The notes under the pieces: generated by a model
Database searches by the model: none
The model's input: only the letters and a program-made list of their open reading frames with translations
What the model was told of the DNA's origin: nothing
Program-made: the position numbers and the translations under genes
From: Methanocella sp. PtaU1.Bin125
GTDB lineage: Archaea > Halobacteriota > Methanocellia > Methanocellales > Methanocellaceae
Assembly: GCA_002067315.1 (NCBI GenBank)
Contig: MVRA01000041.1
Span: 1-64,000 of the forward strand
Direction of reading: 5' to 3'
Length of the DNA stretch: 64,000 nucleotides
Shown: positions 61,942 to 64,000 of the stretch, in pieces
Layout of the letters: each line of letters starts with the position of its first letter
Position numbering within the stretch: position 1 is the stretch's first letter

Positions 61942-63761
61942 ACGGCGTCCTCCAGGTCAAGCCTCGGCGCTATGCCTAAAGCCTTCATCTCGTCTAAGAG
62001 TAACTTGAATGCGTAGCTCATCTCTATCTTGTATATGTTGGTGTCCGCGCCGCAGTTCGGGCAATAGACGACCCGGCGCTTCTTGTCCTCGGTCGCCACC
62101 ATGCCGCAGTTGTTGCAGACGTACTCGAACACCTTGTCAGACTCGTCGAGGAGTCTCTCTTTCAGAGCCATGGCGGCGCCGTGGCCGATCATCACGTCTC
62201 TCTCCATTTCTCCGAACCTGAGGCCGCCTTCCCTCGCACGGCCTTCGGTCGGCTGGCGCGTGAGCACCTGCACCGGGCCGCGGCTGCGGGCGTGCATCTT
62301 GGAGGAGACCATGTGGTACAGCTTCTGGTACAGGATGACGCCGGTGAAGATGTCCGCGACGATCCTCTCGCCGGTGGTGCCGCTGTAGAAGACCTCCTTG
62401 CCGCTGTGCGAGAAGCCGAATTTGGTGAGCGCGTTGCGCAGGTCGTCTTCCAGCTCGTTGTTGAACGGCGTGCCGTCGATGAACCGGCCTTCCATGCTGC
62501 CGACCTTGCCGCCGATCGTCTCCAGGACGTGGCCGATCGTCATACGGGACGGGATGGCGTGCGGGTTGATGATTAAGTCCGGGATCAGCCCGTTCTCGGC
62601 GAACGGCATGTCTTCCTGCGTGGCGATCAGGCCGATGACGCCCTTCTGCCCGTGCCTTGACGCGAACTTGTCGCCGAGCTCCGGGATGCGCTGGTCGCGC
62701 GTGCGCACTTTCGCCAGGCGGCTGCCGTTCTGGGTCGCTGTCAATATGACGGTGTCGACGATGCCCTTCTCGTTGCTGCGCATCGTGACCGAGGTCTCGC
62801 GCCGCTTGAGCGGGGTGATGCCGCCCAGGTCCGTCGGCTCCTCGAGGAACCTCGGGGGGCTGGTTTTCCCGATCAACACGTCATTGGGCCCGACAACCGT
62901 TTCGGGGTTCACGAGGCCGTCCTCGTCCAGCATCGAATAGAACTCGGACTCGCGGGCGCCCCGCACCTCGGCGTCGGGCACCTCGAAGGTGTCCTCCTGG
63001 CCGCCCGGGTACCGGCGCTCTTCGCCTTCGGTGGTCCGGAAGAAGTGTGATCTGCCCAGGCCCCGCTCGATGGAGCCTTTGTTGAAGACCAGCGCATCTT
63101 CAATGTTGTAGCCTTCGTACGACAGTACCGCGACCACGAAGTTCTGCCCTGCCGGGCGATCGTTGAAGCTCACGGCTTCCGCGGCCTGCGTGTTCACGAT
63201 GGCCCGCTGCGGGTAGTGCAGGAAGTGGCCTCTCGTGTCCGGCCTGAGCTTCATGTTCGCCGTGCTCATGCCGAGGCACTGCTTCACCATGCCTGCGCCC
63301 ATCGTTACTCTGGGAGACGCGTTGTGCTCCGGGTACGGGATCATGCCGGCGGCGATGCCCAGGATCAGCGACGGGTTCAGCTCCAGGTGGGTGTGGTCCC
63401 GGGTGAGCTGCGACTCGTCGATGGCGATGAAGGTGTTTTCCTCTTCCTCCGCGTCGATGTACTCGATGAGGCCGCGCCTGACCAGGTCGTCGAACTGTAT
63501 CTCGCCGTTCTTCAGCTGTTCGACGTCTTCCTGGGTGATCAGCGGCTTGCCTTCCCTGATGATGATCAGGGGTCTCCTCGCCCTGCCCATGTCCGTGTTG
63601 ATGATAATCTCGTTCGTTAGCTTGTGGTGGGCGATGTTGATCTGGTGCGATATGATGCCCTGCCTGCGCTTCTCGCGGATGCTCGACACGAGCTCCTCCG
63701 GGTTCTCGTGTGTCCCGACGAGCGCGCCGTTGACGAATACTCTGGCCTTACTCAACGACAC
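61938..63761 (-). CDS. rpoB1: RNA polymerase subunit B'
   Basis: The 607-residue C-terminal half of the second largest subunit has [59 protein letters not shown] and the zinc site CNNCGMVA...CPNCGAD. Separation from B'' is a feature of methanogens and some other euryarchaea. It overlaps rpoA1 by four bases and rpoB2 by 14. Confidence 0.97.
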   Translation of the reverse strand: MSLSKARVFVNGALVGTHENPEELVSSIREKRRQGIISHQINIAHHKLTNEIIINTDMGRARRPLIIIREGKPLITQEDVEQLKNGEIQFDDLVRRGLIEYIDAEEEENTFIAIDESQLTRDHTHLELNPSLILGIAAGMIPYPEHNASPRVTMGAGMVKQCLGMSTANMKLRPDTRGHFLHYPQRAIVNTQAAEAVSFNDRPAGQNFVVAVLSYEGYNIEDALVFNKGSIERGLGRSHFFRTTEGEERRYPGGQEDTFEVPDAEVRGARESEFYSMLDEDGLVNPETVVGPNDVLIGKTSPPRFLEEPTDLGGITPLKRRETSVTMRSNEKGIVDTVILTATQNGSRLAKVRTRDQRIPELGDKFASRHGQKGVIGLIATQEDMPFAENGLIPDLIINPHAIPSRMTIGHVLETIGGKVGSMEGRFIDGTPFNNELEDDLRNALTKFGFSHSGKEVFYSGTTGERIVADIFTGVILYQKLYHMVSSKMHARSRGPVQVLTRQPTEGRAREGGLRFGEMERDVMIGHGAAMALKERLLDESDKVFEYVCNNCGMVATEDKKRRVVYCPNCGADTNIYKIEMSYAFKLLLDEMKALGIAPRLDLEDAV

Positions 63762-64000
63762 CCCTCCTCAGAGGCCTGACTCCGGCCTCAAGCATGATTT
63801 TCTTGATCGATTCCTCGTCCTCGACGCCGGTGGAAAGCTCCACCGACATGGCGAAGTTCTTCACCAGGCCGCAGTTCGGGCCTTCAGGCGTCTCCGACGG
63901 GCAGATGCGGCCCCACTGGGTCGCGTGCAGGTCACGGGCCTCGAAGTGGGGCTGGGCCCGGGACAGCGGGGATATGACACGGCGCAGGTGCGACAGCATG
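63748..64000 (-). CDS. rpoB2: RNA polymerase subunit B'' (partial, cut by window edge)
   Basis: The last 84 codons of the N-terminal half of the second largest subunit are present, with [20 protein letters not shown] and [19 protein letters not shown], part of the conserved fork/rifampicin-pocket region. The gene continues beyond the window. Its stop overlaps the rpoB1 start by 14 bases. Confidence 0.95.
   Translation of the reverse strand, partial: MLSHLRRVISPLSRAQPHFEARDLHATQWGRICPSETPEGPNCGLVKNFAMSVELSTGVEDEESIKKIMLEAGVRPLRRGVVE

Overview
The window is archaeal chromosome from a methanogen, most likely a member of the Methanocellales (Methanocella-like). The evidence is a methanogenesis marker 12 gene, a beta-RFAP synthase for methanopterin, an RNA polymerase B subunit split into B' and B'', the run rpl18e-rpl13-rps9-rpoN-tRNA-Pro-rpoK-eno-rps2-Memo-mvk-ipk-fni-RNase J, and a generally GC-rich coding style. 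The genus is an inference from gene content and order; the methanogen assignment itself is firm.

Layout. 0.3-6.6 kb: methanogenesis marker 12, a double DUF1259 exported protein, an Mre11/SbcD-related phosphoesterase, a SemiSWEET-type PQ-loop protein, a free-standing glutamate synthase FMN domain and ribosomal protein S6e. 6.9-13.0 kb: eight consecutive small genes for exported, aromatic-, glycine- and proline-rich proteins. All eight carry a TATA-like decamer 49-59 nt before the start codon. Four share the leader GAGGAGGGTAGT, most have their own terminator-like hairpin, and two have identical mature products. This is the best candidate for an undescribed system. 13.0-23.2 kb: an MscS channel, then the conserved ribosomal, polymerase, enolase and isoprenoid run ending in RNase J.

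23.2-27.6 kb: short tandem repeats, a decayed copy of the RNase J 3' end, and a strongly AT-rich island (FilR1-type regulator, divergent UbiA-family enzyme, membrane histidine kinase) that looks acquired. 27.6-34.3 kb: a FAH-family protein with PyrK and PyrD, an orphan adenine DNA methyltransferase and a TrkH transporter. 34.5-38.9 kb: a CPBP protease, beta-RFAP synthase-Nop5-fibrillarin, a PqqD-like protein and TatA. 39.0-44.8 kb: a complete peptide/nickel-type ABC transporter operon. 45.0-51.9 kb: threonine synthase, DUF2284 and DUF4013 proteins, two lipoproteins and a sorbosone dehydrogenase-like protein. 52.3 kb to the end (minus strand): the rpoB2-rpoB1-rpoA1-rpoA2-rpl30e-nusA-rps12-rps7-fusA-tuf-rps10 operon, with rpoB2 cut by the window edge.

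The housekeeping blocks are tightly packed with ATGA overlaps and good Shine-Dalgarno sites. The accessory stretches hold inverted and tandem repeats: 37.97-38.16 kb, 48.1-48.26 kb, 21.66-21.8 kb, 23.23-23.30 kb and 52.2-52.3 kb. No transposase, integrase, CRISPR array or rRNA gene was recognised.
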